Assembly: GCA_021186555.1 (NCBI GenBank)
Contig: JAJKFL010000003.1
Span: forward strand, 45,047,908 to 45,111,907
Direction: 5' to 3'
From: Reticulitermes speratus
Lineage: Eukaryota; Arthropoda; Insecta; Blattodea; Rhinotermitidae
Length of the DNA: 64,000 nucleotides
Positions 23,496 through 34,440 of this stretch are shown piece after piece. A model generated the notes under the pieces. It was not told where the DNA came from, ran no database searches, and saw only the letters and a list, made by a program, of their open reading frames with translations. Both the position numbers and the translations under genes were made by a program. Each line of letters starts with the position of its first letter. Position 1 is the first letter of the stretch.

Positions 23496-24557
23496 TTTGG
23501 CTGTAACAGAACATCAGTACTGATGGTCTAACCATGTAGTGCTGCTCCGAATTCTTCCTTTGATCAAATTACCTATTTTACTTCTAGAGATAAATTTTAT
23601 TATCATGTTTTCGTCTCCCTGCTTTTTGAATAATAATTTGAAACAATTTGCGCACTGTTAGGGGAAAAAAGAGCTCCTTTACATTACTCAAAGAAGTCTT
23701 TAACTGCAATCATCTGCGGAAGCATTACTTACAATTCCCTGCTCGTCTGGAAACACAGCATGCCCTTCTTTACTACGAAAATCTAAAATCTAAGCTTCAA
23801 CAATCGAGCAGGAGCCCTACGTATACTGTCACCTGTTTCTGTAACACGTTTTACATCATTCGGTTACGCATCGTCTATAATATTAGGTTTTATAAATGCA
23901 TGTTCATTAATGGACCCTAGGCATCAATATTCTATAATAACCTTTGTTATTACCGACAAATATTTTGTGCTTGACACTTTAATTGATATCCGTAATCATA
24001 TGTGCCTCCTTTTTTAATGTTAGATAACTCAAAATTTCGTCCAGAGCGAGTATTTGTTGCTTTCAATTGGTTCTCAAAAGAAACAACCGTAATGAAATAT
24101 AATTACCTGAACGAACTTCGTAACAGATATTAGGTATATTACAATCATGTAATAAGATTTACACCATATGATCTCAATAAATATGTACTATATACGTGAG
24201 GAAATATAAAGCAGTTAATTTTGCCGTGCGTCTGGGTTCGGTTTTCAATGGAATTTTCTGTAGTTAAAAACAACTTTAAGTATTGCAGTTTAAAGAACGA
24301 AGGCGCGACTCTATCCAAAGGTGTGCAAAGTATAACAGCCTATAATTAAACCCTTTGAAGACTGACGTTTATATACGATATATAAAAATTAAATTTCTGC
24401 CTCATAGAGAAGAGGATCGTTCACTAAATGCTATGCATAGGCAAATAATCGGTGTAAGGCCCATAAATACTCTGTGTCAAAGTGCAGTTCATTAACGTTA
24501 GAGTAGATGATGCCCAAAAAGTTAATAGATATATGTAATATAAAAATATGTATCCTG
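23496..24557. other. Intergenic, no gene recognised
   Basis: A 90-codon plus frame (23648-23920) lacks recognisable features. Nothing else is identified. Confidence 0.5.
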
Positions 24558-24609
24558 TATATATATATATATATATTCAAAAAGAGGCCTACATATATAT
24601 ATATATATA
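24558..24609. repeat. AT dinucleotide repeats
   Basis: Two (TA)n tracts, 24558-24576 and 24592-24609, are separated by 15 bp. They lie just upstream of the SINE insertion at 24632. Confidence 0.95.
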
Positions 24610-24631
24610 ATTCTTTATGATGATCAACTAA

Positions 24632-24865
24632 AAAGGTAAAGGTAAAGCAATCCCATCACAGGCCTGGACAGGCCCTTAGGGTTCCAGGAGGTTGAGGCTC
24701 CCAGATATCAGGACAATCGGCACATGAAGGTGGTAATGTTGTCAGCCCTACGCACCGGCCGCCTTTACCCCCCAGGAAATACTCCTGGTACTCAATTCTG
24801 TTAGAGGCTGAGTCGACCCCAGGGCCATAGTGCGACCGAAAGGATTATGTCAATGAAAAATTCCG
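24632..24865 (-). mobile_element. SINE family A, 5'-truncated, with perfect 15-bp duplication
   Basis: The copy contains GGTTCCAGGAGGTTGAGGCT, CCCCCAGGAAATACTCCTGG and GAGGCTGAGTCGACCCCAGG, so it is family A on the minus strand. The tRNA-like head is missing. It is flanked by a perfect 15-bp duplication ATGATGATCAACTAA at 24617-24631 and 24866-24880. A 5' truncation with a long duplication is the signature of target-primed reverse transcription. The perfect duplication suggests a fairly young insertion. Confidence 0.95.
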
Positions 24866-24880
24866 ATGATGATCAACTAA

Positions 24881-25772
24881 TTATGCATATTATTCAATGT
24901 CAGCGGGCTTAGTTTCTCTCAGTCTTTGAAAAATCGCATCAATCATCGGATGGCCTTGCCATGTACATACTTTCACCTCTAATTGTCTGTCTGACAGATG
25001 GCGTTAATCGCCAGCTGGCCTCGAAATATACATACTTTAATCTCGAGGCTTCCCTTCGAATTTTCGACAGACATTTCTTACGCCTTTCATTTGGAACATT
25101 TTTCAGTATGATTTATATTTAATTGCACTCGATGACAGGAAGTCATATTTCGACAGAAAACAAAATGTGCAGTAGAGGAGCGCCATTTTCTGTTTCTATA
25201 ATCTGCCAAGAGAGTGCAGAACAAGGTGCAGTCGAACAGAAATAAGTTTCCATGCGTTTACGTCATTCCCAAATTATAAAAGTATCTCTTCATAAATATT
25301 TACCTGTTCCAGATGTCTCTCGGATCTAAATTGTTTAATAAAATTACAAGGGAAATATAATGTATCCCTGTAGTCCTGACTGGTTTCGTTAATCGACTGT
25401 TTGCTGTGCTTTATGCTGACTTCTGCCACAAGGGGTTGGTAACACATAAGTGGGTGGAGGGACAGAAAAGACCTATTTCTTTCTGTAATAAACAAATATA
25501 ACGACCGCAGATGAAGCGAAGTTTGAATGATGATCATATACCATTTGGAACAGTTTTGCCACTGTTGTTTACCTGACGATGATAGTAAGAAGTATAGGAC
25601 AAGACTAACTTCCGCCTAGATTCGGGCAGTGATAATGAATTTTGCTTCACGTTCTTCAACTCGAAAAATTTCAGGCTAGTAACTGGAGTGTTATGTAAGA
25701 CATAAATATGATTTATCCGTTTCTATGTATTTTTATCTGCAGTTTACCAGAAGTAATCCCTGTATTTCATGC

Positions 25773-25803
<31 letters not shown>

Positions 25804-26028
25804 GCATTACAACTACAGCCCACTATAAACCTCGATATTCTGGAGAATTTATTTTTGCCAGGTTGCCCTGTTTATGGCTAAGTTTTAAGAATTTATTTCC
25901 CCAACAACCTTTATAGAAGTTGTGGCTATTTGAAATTCCGAAGGCGGTGACTGAAGGATATTGCCTTGTCGTCTGGTAAATGTTTACCGACGTTTCCATG
26001 GAATTTGCTGCCTCAGACTGAAATCATA
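24881..26028. other. Intergenic with AAT microsatellite
   Basis: Contains (AAT)n at 25772-25803, about 10 units. An 87-codon minus frame (25274-25537) is unsupported. Confidence 0.6.
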
Positions 26029-26105
26029 TACCCTGAAAATGGAAACAGCATACTCCTGCGACCTGTCGATAACTTTCTACCACGCTACATGGCGTGACAA
26101 GAACG
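26029..26105. repeat. Possible fragment of the foldback repeat family
   Basis: ATACCCTGAAAATGGAAACA through GCGACCTGTCGATAACTT resembles the CCCTTGAAGATG ... CGGTAAC layout of the repeats at 6.2 and 50.8 kb. The similarity is weak. Confidence 0.3.
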
Positions 26106-28806
26106 AAGTTAATACAGCAGCATGAAATGAAGTAATCATTCTGAACACCTCTGTAATTAGACAAGCCTTGAAGTTTGGCAGCGTAATAAAAACGCTGTTT
26201 CTTCACGTCATATGTACAGAGTCATAAATCTTGGAATTTTTATGGTGTAACCATGTACATGCTGAGGCTGTTTGACAAATAACGCCATTTGTGAGACACT
26301 AAAAATTTCTTACAGGAGAAATTATGCAGCCTATAGGTCAAGGCTGACTGGCAATGAATACCGTCTATCAGGTACTACTGAGAATTTTTATAGGTGAAAG
26401 TATGTACATTCCGAGGTTGTTCAACGATTAAAGCAATTGGGAATCTCTTACAGTGGAAGTATGTAGCCTAACTGTCAATGCTCTCGGTCGATGCACGCCA
26501 GCTCAGATACCGAAAATTTTCGCAGTGAAAGTATGTACATGTCCAGTCCATCTCATCAACGCCATCTACCAGACACTGTGGGTGAAAATGTGCAAGATTA
26601 AACCTTACATGTTAAGCATGACAATTAATCCCATCTGTCATGCACAGAGAGTAACTAACTGCATCACGTGCGACTGAATAACATACACGCTTAATCAGTC
26701 ATAAACCGTTTCCTGTTTTTACACAGTTAACAAATGCAGCGTCTAGCAAAGTAGACGAGTTTTCCAAAGACTCCTCTTATGTTTTGTCTCAGCTACATAA
26801 AACAGAGTTGGATTTTTACGGTAGGGGATTATTGACTGTAGTTCAATCCCAAGATGGAGGACCACCTCTTATCGGCTGGCCGTCACTGTTTATTCCATAT
26901 GTTTGCAACTACACTCCACATCTGGCGGCCGTTCATCCATCTGTAACCTATGGACTATCCATGCCGTTATGATAAGGAAACCACTTTTCATCAGTTTCCT
27001 ACTAATCCTTACTAATTTTTATCGCCCGTTATAAAGACGTTCTGTAAGTTGTGATCTCAATTAAATTTTCATTTGGGCCTAACGACAGGGAATGTCAATA
27101 GGCCTATGTATCCCTTATAAATATAATATATGTACCTCTTATATAAATAATTGTGAAAGATTTTAATTTTGGTATTTCTGATGGAGGTAGGTGCTGTGTC
27201 AGCTGCAGACAGCTCCCACATGTGACTAAATCAGGCTGCAGCCGTCTTTGCATGTAGATTTATGCTACAACTTGCTAAAGTTCACTACATTGTAGGCTTG
27301 TCATTGTTAATCCGGTATGGCTGCCTGCTAATTACAATTGAACAAGATGCACATAAATTATGATCTCCAATAGTAGCTTGCAATAATAATAATAATAATC
27401 TAAGCTAAAGATTACAAGTGCTCAGACTATTATCAAAAAATCATGTTGCTCTATTTATTACAGGCTACCATAAGCAAAGTTTCTAAACCCACTACCTCCA
27501 GTGACAGTGTAGAATGGATTAGGCAGCTACAATGTTGCTTATCATGGGTCTAAATTTTACAAAAGGAAAGTGAGGCCCGCTATGTTGCAACTGTAGCCTG
27601 AGTCGCTGGACACAAAACGCATTGAAATAAATATACGACAACACATGAATTATCAGTTTGTTAGGCTGCTTTCATTTGCAAAATGCATGTCACCTCCATT
27701 TTGTACTATACTAATGAATCCACCTAGTTCATTGCCATTACACAGAAGTGGAATGAAGGAAAAATGGAAAGGGTCATTTATCAGTAGGCCCTATATTTGA
27801 ATAGGGGTGATTTTGATACATAATTATGAATGACTACGGAAAACTCCTTTTTCCTTTGCCCACATGTGTGTATTTAGCCATGTGATATTAGGGTAAATAT
27901 TTGTAAAACAATACGGACTTCGTACCTAAATTATTTACAATATTTGTGTTACTGTATGCTCTAAAGGATTGAAATGTAAGGCTGAGATACAATTTTGTAA
28001 GTAAGAGTAAAATGAGATAATGAGAGGTAAATATTTTTTTTTCGGTAAGAAGCTAATTGGTCTCTATAATATTCTATTATCTTCAGTTTAAAAAATATAT
28101 GTAGGTGACATTGTTAATTATTAATATTATCTAAAGGAACAAGGATGATGAAGTTAGGAGAACGGTTAAAACTAATGACATACAAATTAGGCCAACTTCT
28201 ATGCAATAAAATTTAAATTAAATGCTTGGTTATTTGAGTCTTTGGACAAGAGGATAGGCAGGCGTTACATCATTCTTTAGTGGATCTAAGCCTAGGGAAT
28301 GTGTAGTTTGTGGCTTGGGCTGCAAGTGTGTAGGCTGTTAGTTTACAAGACTTGTCAAAGTAAGAAGAAGTAATTCAAGTACCAATGTGGAAATCATTAG
28401 TCCTGTAAGATGATCGTAGAAATAAAAGAAAAAATTTGCATCAATTGAAACATTTGTGGAATTCAGTAACGTAGCTCGCACCATTCAGCAATCTGTTATT
28501 TCTCAGGGCACTGCTATGAAGTTAGTGACAGGACATGGGAGATTTTCAAAAGAAACGACCAGTGTTAATACCAAGTTAGGTCTATGTTTAGCCTGTGTTG
28601 TTCAATTGGACATTTAATTTAAAATAAAGTTAACATAAAATTTAGTGCATAGGGTCTGTGTCGTACTGCCGAAAACTTTCATATTTTCTTCTGAACAAGA
28701 GTCATTTTCATTTTCTGTGTTGCTGAAATTTGGATTATCAACATTGGTCGCTCTTCTGAAAAGTTTCCAGTTTTACAAAAAGGATTATATCTTACACAAT
28801 TTAGTG
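26106..28806. other. Repeat-poor intergenic region downstream of FoxC
   Basis: No SINE, LINE or foldback element is recognised. (AAT)6 lies at 27382-27399. The base composition is strongly AT-rich with many homopolymer stretches. It may contain cis-regulatory DNA or an extended 3' UTR of the minus-strand FoxC gene; neither is demonstrable here. Short plus frames at 26453-26677 and 26784-26972 are not supported. Confidence 0.5.
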
Positions 28807-28819
28807 TTTATTTTTTATT
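28807..28819 (-). terminator. Candidate poly(A) signals of FoxC
   Basis: Two AATAAA hexamers on the minus strand (TTTATT on plus at 28807-28812 and 28814-28819) lie about 330 bp downstream of the FoxC stop codon. They are the nearest canonical hexamers that I found after the stop. The assignment is positional inference. Confidence 0.45.
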
Positions 28820-29148
28820 AAGTTGGCCTCAAAGCATTGAGAACTGAGATTGGAGTATTTTTGTTGCAGACGTAAAGATATTTCTACTAACATATAAAAT
28901 TACCATGGCAGTGCCAGAATCAAGACAAAGAGTGTAGATGCACTTTCTTTATATATAAAATCTCTGTCAGTATTTACATACATTATTTTCACAGACTTAC
29001 TATACAAGTATGCACAGAGCTGAAGTTCGACACAGTCCCTACAACTAAACACCTACAAGGAACGTGTAAGATGAATACAGCAGAAGTCTCTTTCATTGCC
29101 TCGCCTCACTTGTTTTGGAATAAGTTATGAGGAACATGCTGGACTCAC

Positions 29149-30417
29149 TCAGTACTTGGGAGGGCCGCTGCAGTCTTGCTGCTGGTAGTACGATGCTGCG
29201 GATCTGTATGCAGCGGCGCTCGCCGGCGGAGACGCCGTTACTGCGGCACTCCGGAACCCGAGCTGACAGCTGGGGTTGGGTACTGCTTCAAATAGGTCTC
29301 TGAAGCCGGAAGTTGACTCACTAACCTCTGCGGTGCTGTACCAAGCGGCACTCGCCGCCGGGTGTCGACTGCCAGTGAACTGCTGCGTCGCTCCCAGCTG
29401 GTGATGAGTCGTGGTGGTCCCAGGGGTTGATGCAGTGGATGTTGTGGGGACCAGTAACTCATCCTGGTGCATGATCCCCTGGTGGTACTGCCCCGTGCAG
29501 TGGTACGAGTACATGGCACCGCGCGTCCCCGTGTAGCTGAGATGTTGCTGCTGTTGCTGGTGTGGCGGACTGCTGCCCCTGCTGCCCCCCGTCATCAGAC
29601 TGTCCACACTGAACGTACCCACAACCCCTGACGTGTCCATGCTCACATCCGTCATGTGATGGTCCACAACAACCCCCGGCTTCACGTCCTGCTGCTGATA
29701 CTTGTTATTCATGCAATTGCTCAGTTCTACAGCGGGCTCGCGTTTTGGCTTGCACTCCACAGGACTTGATTTCAGGACCTTTGTGTCTGCAGTGCTGGTA
29801 CTCAGAAGGACCTTCTCGTCGGCTCGCTTGTGCCCCTCCTGTTGCTGCTGCTGCCTCTTGAGGGCCTCTTCCTTCTCCTTGACGGCGTCCTTCTTCTTGA
29901 AGCGTCGCCGACGGCGCAGGTACGAGCCGTTATCAAACATGTTGTAGGAGTCAGGATCTAGGGTCCAGTAACTACCCTTGCCCGGCTTCTTGTCATCCCG
30001 TGGAACCTTGACAAAGCACTCGTTGAGGCTGAGGTTGTGCCGGATGGAGTTCTGCCAGCCTTGTTTGTTCTCTCTGTAGTACGGAAACCTCTCCATGATG
30101 AACTGGTAGATGCCGTTTAATGTTATCCTTTTGTCCTGTGCGTTCTGGATGGCCATGGCAATGAGGGCGATGTACGAGTATGGCGGCTTCACCATGTCCT
30201 TGGCTGGCCCATGATGCAGCTGTTGCTGGTGAGGGTTCAGTGGGTATGGGGTCGCAGCGTAGGGGTATCGTGAGTACTGGTCATAGGGATAGGCGGCGGT
30301 GCTGGCGCTCATATGATGTGCCGCCCCAGACATGGCGCCCGGGTAACCAGCGGCGGCAGCTGCGGCGGCGGCAGGGTGGCGGTAGTAGGCATTCTGGTCC
30401 CCGAACAGCGTGTGCAT
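29149..30417 (-). CDS. croc: FoxC-class forkhead transcription factor (crocodile orthologue)
   Basis: Intronless 422-residue nuclear DNA-binding transcription factor. The forkhead (winged-helix) domain spans about residues 77-176: [15 protein letters not shown] opens it, [16 protein letters not shown] is recognition helix 3 (about 123-138), and a basic RRRRRFKKK wing ends it. Family-specific features identify FoxC: the N-terminus [14 protein letters not shown]; an eh1/Groucho-binding type motif FSVDSLMT (269-276), equivalent to the vertebrate FSVDNIMT; and C-terminal blocks FRDLFEA (372-378), SCQLGF (383-388) and a terminal DCSGPPKY. Poly-Ala (16-23) and Gln tracts are present. The longer frame reaching 30474 begins with GTG after an in-frame stop at 30487-30489, so the first in-frame ATG (30415-30417, A at -3) is the start. 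FoxC genes pattern head and mesoderm in insects (family knowledge). The coding region is GC-rich within AT-rich surroundings. The orthologue assignment is strong; the symbol follows Drosophila. Confidence 0.97.
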   Translation of the reverse strand: MHTLFGDQNAYYRHPAAAAAAAAGYPGAMSGAAHHMSASTAAYPYDQYSRYPYAATPYPLNPHQQQLHHGPAKDMVKPPYSYIALIAMAIQNAQDKRITLNGIYQFIMERFPYYRENKQGWQNSIRHNLSLNECFVKVPRDDKKPGKGSYWTLDPDSYNMFDNGSYLRRRRRFKKKDAVKEKEEALKRQQQQQEGHKRADEKVLLSTSTADTKVLKSSPVECKPKREPAVELSNCMNNKYQQQDVKPGVVVDHHMTDVSMDTSGVVGTFSVDSLMTGGSRGSSPPHQQQQQHLSYTGTRGAMYSYHCTGQYHQGIMHQDELLVPTTSTASTPGTTTTHHQLGATQQFTGSRHPAASAAWYSTAEVSESTSGFRDLFEAVPNPSCQLGFRSAAVTASPPASAAAYRSAASYYQQQDCSGPPKY

Positions 30418-30486
30418 GCTGATCGTGGTACTCCCGGAGTAAGTGCCGTGCTCCAGGGTGACGACCAACGGCACCGCGGTGCCGTC

Positions 30487-30501
30487 TCACACGGCCTCCA
30501 T
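30487..30501 (-). promoter_or_regulatory. Five-codon upstream ORF in the FoxC leader
   Basis: ATG GAG GCC GTG TGA on the minus strand, ending 69 bp before the FoxC ATG. Its stop is in the same frame as FoxC and closes that frame upstream. It lies in the 5' leader if transcription starts at the candidate promoter. Any effect on translation is inference. Confidence 0.5.
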
Positions 30502-30865
30502 AGCACCTATCGGATGGTGCAAATTACTTGTTGCTTAGTTGGCCGATCAGCAAACATCAACACGATTAACAACACATGTGTGAGAGGAGTGGGGTGGGGG
30601 CAGGATCTCTAGCAGTGACTCCCCCTGGCCAAGTTCCTCAGCATAAACATTTCTACTGCCCTGCTGTACCGATAAAAGTTGTGGTAGAATGCAATCACTC
30701 GCAAAGCAACTTCTTATTATGACACACAACACAGCCCGGTTTACACAGAGATTAAGTGAAAACAGTCTGGTTGTTTCCTTTCACCACAAGGCTCACAATG
30801 TAGAGAAAACAGTGGCTTGGTCCCGGTCGAATTAGCGAGCTAACGCAAGATCAACAAGCACTGCT

Positions 30866-30967
30866 GGACTGAGAGGAGAGCTGGGGGCTCGCTCGGCAAG
30901 GCAGACAGGAGCGCGGGATGGGACGCGCGCATTGGACAGTCGGTGAGACGCGGTCCGCCCATATATC
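30866..30967 (-). promoter_or_regulatory. Candidate FoxC core promoter
   Basis: On the minus strand, TCAGTCC (complement 30866-30872) is a good match to the arthropod initiator TCAGT. A separate TATA-like GATATATGGG (complement 30958-30967) lies about 95 bp further upstream, too far to pair with that initiator, so these are alternatives. A CCAAT pentamer lies in between (complement 30931-30935). The surrounding GC-rich DNA contrasts with flanking AT-rich DNA. No downstream promoter element was found at the expected spacing. Confidence 0.35.
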
Positions 30968-30972
30968 CCCTC

Positions 30973-31670
30973 CGTAACCAACGGTATCGCTGCACTTGCC
31001 GAGACCACGCCCAACACTTGCACCCTTAATTGAATTCGAAAGGCAAAGGAGGCGTCTATTCAATTTGGATCGTTCGCACCCTGATATCCTCACCCCCACC
31101 ATTCAAATATCCCCCGGGTGGTTTCTTTTAATGAAACCCCACCGTAGCAATTCAATAGCAAGAACACGTTCTCTCTCCCCGATACTTGCGAGAGAAAGAG
31201 ATGGGACAGGGGGAAAAAGTTTTTAAATTGAATTTTGCCAGAAGGTTCTTCTAAACAGATTACTATCACCCTAATAGAAACACCCGAGGTAACGAACACC
31301 ATATCTTATGATGTACCTTCTCATATGTGGACCTTGGCTTGGCGGGAAGAGGGAGGGGGGACGGACAGCTCAGGAAAAGGCTTTGAAGCCAGAGAAAACA
31401 ATGTAGCATTACACATATAAACCGGGACGGTCGGGAGGCACGTAAAGCCGCAGTGGTGGAGGAGTCGTTAACATCACGGGACCGTTCTTATCATCGGCGT
31501 GTTTACTGTGCGGTGACTTGGTGCCGAGTCGTGTTCATTTCAGCTGTCCTTCTGCAGGTACTCTGATCATGTTCGTAAATGTCATTGCGAGCATTAACTG
31601 ATACGTGGTGAGCATTACCTTCATACCTCGGTGTGCTGGGGTCATTTCAGCAGGTTTCTGGAAAAATCAA
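30973..31670. other. FoxC upstream region, no gene recognised
   Basis: No transposon is recognised. Short open frames on both strands (for example 31235-31420 plus, 31090-31302 minus) are unsupported. As sequence immediately 5' of FoxC it is a plausible regulatory region, with no specific site that I can defend. Confidence 0.5.
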
Positions 31671-31899
31671 TTAACGCTTGGAAGCCTGGTGCTTACTTTA
31701 CCTACCGCTTGGCTTTGCAGTAAAAAATTCTACGTTCTGCCCACACAGTGTGTTTCTGTGTTTTGCATGGATCTCAGAACAAACAGCGATAATGTCCCTA
31801 TATAACATTAACTGATTGGTTCTTGCAACGGAGATAGATTGTGTTTACTGCGCGAACCGAACTGAATCTTTAAATATAAGTCAGGTTCAATTTTGTCTC
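31671..31899 (+). repeat. Dispersed TTAA-starting repeat E, copy 1
   Basis: Begins TTAACGCTTGGAAGCC and contains CACAGTGTGTTTCTGTGTTT, CAGAACAAACAGCGATAATG and GTGTTTACTGCGCGAACCGA. Long collinear similarity links it to 49358-49585 and 52075-52275. It has no coding capacity. The TTAAC-CTT beginning is reminiscent of TTAA-targeting piggyBac-type termini, but no matching right end was found. Confidence 0.7.
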
Positions 31900-32946
31900 T
31901 AAAATTTTAACATAAGCTACATTTATTTCACGCATTCGCATTAACTACTTTCTGCATTTGAACATACAACCTATATCTGTCCTCCCATGACCGAGTTTTC
32001 TTTTCTAACAAAATTTCATAAGGAACCCTTCATTTATAGGGTTTAGTCTGTAATGTGTTCTGAATACAGCCCTACAGCTCTTAAATTTGCAATTTAAATT
32101 CTACACATATCAGATCATACAGGAATTTACGCGAGTTTCTACCTCGTGGTTTCAATATAATTGAATTGTTCAATGAATTTTAATCAAGAAGAACATTGAA
32201 CAGAAGCTACATGAAATATTATCGGTTATAGTGTCGCAGTAGGACTGGCTGTGTTATAAGTGTGTGACGAATGCTAATTAGGTAACAGAAAATTGGTTAA
32301 GTGAGAAAGCCAAAAGTAGCTGTTTCACTGATGGGCCTTAGTAATTCGACAACAGTGTTCTGAGTAACATTCGTAGCTGTGCTCGTAGTAAACAAGTGTG
32401 TACGTTAGGCGCAGTTTGTCCTTAAATTCCTCACAACAGGATTCTCAGTTTAATTACTTAAACTTTATTTTCGGTCCTTCAGATACAAAGCAACAAATGC
32501 CGTGAATTTTGCTTAGGTTAAAAGTCAAAATATGCTAACGACTTTCCTCATTAGGGCTGAAAGAGAAATGTGTAATTTGAATAACTATGTGTTGTAATAT
32601 GAAATTGTAAAGAGACGGATCAGTTTCTGGGATTTTTTTTCGCTTTGGACTTTAGCCCCTCCTCATTCGTGTACTCTAAACATTTCTAGTTAGGTGTTTC
32701 AAGCAATCTGGAGATAAAATGACGTAACATATTTCCGTGTTTGGATTCAGTTTACATAAATACACAGAAAAGAGCAACCCCCATAATCGTCTTCTCTGGT
32801 TGACATTAGAAAAGTAGGCGTATAGAATGTATAGTTCTATTGCTTTTAGTAGGCTAATTAGCAGCGCTTTAAAACAGTATGAGATATTTTATTCGCCAAA
32901 CTAAAAATTCATTCAAAGTTCTAGAGATTAAGAAAATAACTACGTC

Positions 32947-32992
<46 letters not shown>

Positions 32993-34145
32993 GGTGCTCA
33001 TCGTCATGAATTTTAACATCTCAAGAATGAGGAATATTAGGCCTAAGCATATGGAATATATCGTCCATTTTCTTTGGGCCATCTGTGAAAGTTACCGTAT
33101 TTCGAAAGATGTCCTCCGAGCATGGCTAGAAGCTTGCATACTGCCAACATACACGGTTTTCATTATATGAAGCCTCGTAAGCCCGGCTTAAGCACAAAAT
33201 TAATCTAGGCCGGCTGTTACAAGCACGTTCGCAGCGTCGTGATTTTAAAACTCTGTTTTAACACCAGCTTAAAGCAATAGAAATCGCTGAAACAAAATCC
33301 ATTTGTAGATAGCCCTAGGCTTAAATTTCTACAGTCAATTACCCTTCGGTCAGTTGTAGCATCTTATCGTCATACGCGAGTGCAGACCGCATTCTTCGTA
33401 TCCGGGCCATTACGGACGTGATTGATTGCAAATGGGTAAGGATCAAGAAGCAAGAAAGGAAATGTGGTTTGTTGTTTGTTACGTCTCGAGAGAGAAGTTG
33501 CGTTAGTGGCTAGTCAGCATGTTTCATTAACATCAGACATCAAACGCTAGCCAAGCAATTTAAGAGCTGCATTGCCTATCTGGCATAAACAGCCAATTAA
33601 TCTGTCCGTCCAGCCATCAGACAGACGCTTTCTGTTTCAGCGAGTAATAAGCCCAAGAGAATAAAATTTCTTTAGCATCCGCATTTTGAACTTCAAACTC
33701 AGTTCAACTGAGACTGGCCGTTTGATCGTGACGCTGTTGAATGCCAAGTTTTAAGCTTTCCACGGAAATTCTTTGCGACTGGGCTTTTAAATCTTACAGC
33801 TTCTTTGTACGAAGTACTTAAAATGAAAGAATGATTGTACACGTACGTTGGCGCCTGAATATCGTCATGTGTCATCTTCACAGCAACTTAACGGGTTTTA
33901 ACTGAATTTTATATTCGCGAATTCAAAACTAAAAGCTGCCAAAGGAATTTAATTTTGTTCTAGATCCCTTTCTACCGAGTTATTCCCAAATTATGCCTGA
34001 GTCTTATATGAAACTTACGTAGGCCTCCAAATAATCTATAGTGAAAGCAGCATGACCGGTACAGATACCAATAACCAAATACATCTAACGGCTTTTTAAG
34101 AATTTTATATACCAATAATATAGCTGTTGTAATTTCGACAAAAGA
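31900..34145. other. Intergenic with ATT microsatellite
   Basis: (ATT)n at 32947-32992, about 15 units. No gene or transposon is recognised. It may include distal FoxC regulatory sequence; that is speculative. Confidence 0.5.
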
Positions 34146-34188
34146 GCCCCTGAAGATGAGCCTTATATAGGCTAGAAACATGTTGGGC
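34146..34188 (+). ncRNA. Hammerhead-ribozyme-like motif, single copy
   Basis: Stem I GCCC (34146-34149) pairs with GGGC (34185-34188). The core is CTGAAGA (34150-34156). Stem II AGCC (34159-34162) pairs with GGCT (34170-34173) around a TTATATA loop; T34157 can pair with A34174 if G34158 bulges. GAAA is at 34175-34178, stem III is ACATGT (34178-34183) and the cleavage-site nucleotide is T34184. All three stems and the conserved core are present. No inverted partner was found nearby, so it may be a solo arm. Confidence 0.75.
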
Positions 34189-34345
34189 AACATTTAATAA
34201 AAATTGTGTTAAATAACATATACTGTGTACATTTGTCTGCATAACATATATATCTTATGTGAAACTTAAGAATGTTACAACAGTTCCATTCTCCTAAAAT
34301 TGACTCACTGTTCAGAGTAAGAAACAATTTTTCTTCTCCTTTTTC

Positions 34346-34440
34346 TCCTCCTCCTCCTCCTCCTCCTCCTCCTCCTCCTCCTCCTCCTCCTCCTCCTCCT
34401 CCTCCTCCTCCTCCTCCTCCTCCTCCTCCTCCCCCTCCTC
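34346..34440. repeat. (CCT)n microsatellite
   Basis: About 95 bp of near-perfect CCT triplets, an uninterrupted polypyrimidine/polypurine tract. It produces spurious poly-Pro (plus) and poly-Arg (minus) frames. Confidence 0.97.

Noticed and set aside
30418-30474. N-terminal extension of FoxC by 19 residues (start at 30474)
   Set aside because: The codon at 30474 is GTG, the frame is closed upstream by TGA at 30487-30489, and no splice acceptor context was evident. The ATG at 30415-30417 gives the conserved FoxC N-terminus.
29238-30506. Several 65-99-codon frames antisense or out of frame within FoxC
   Set aside because: They are by-products of GC-rich, repeat-containing coding sequence and have no domains of their own.
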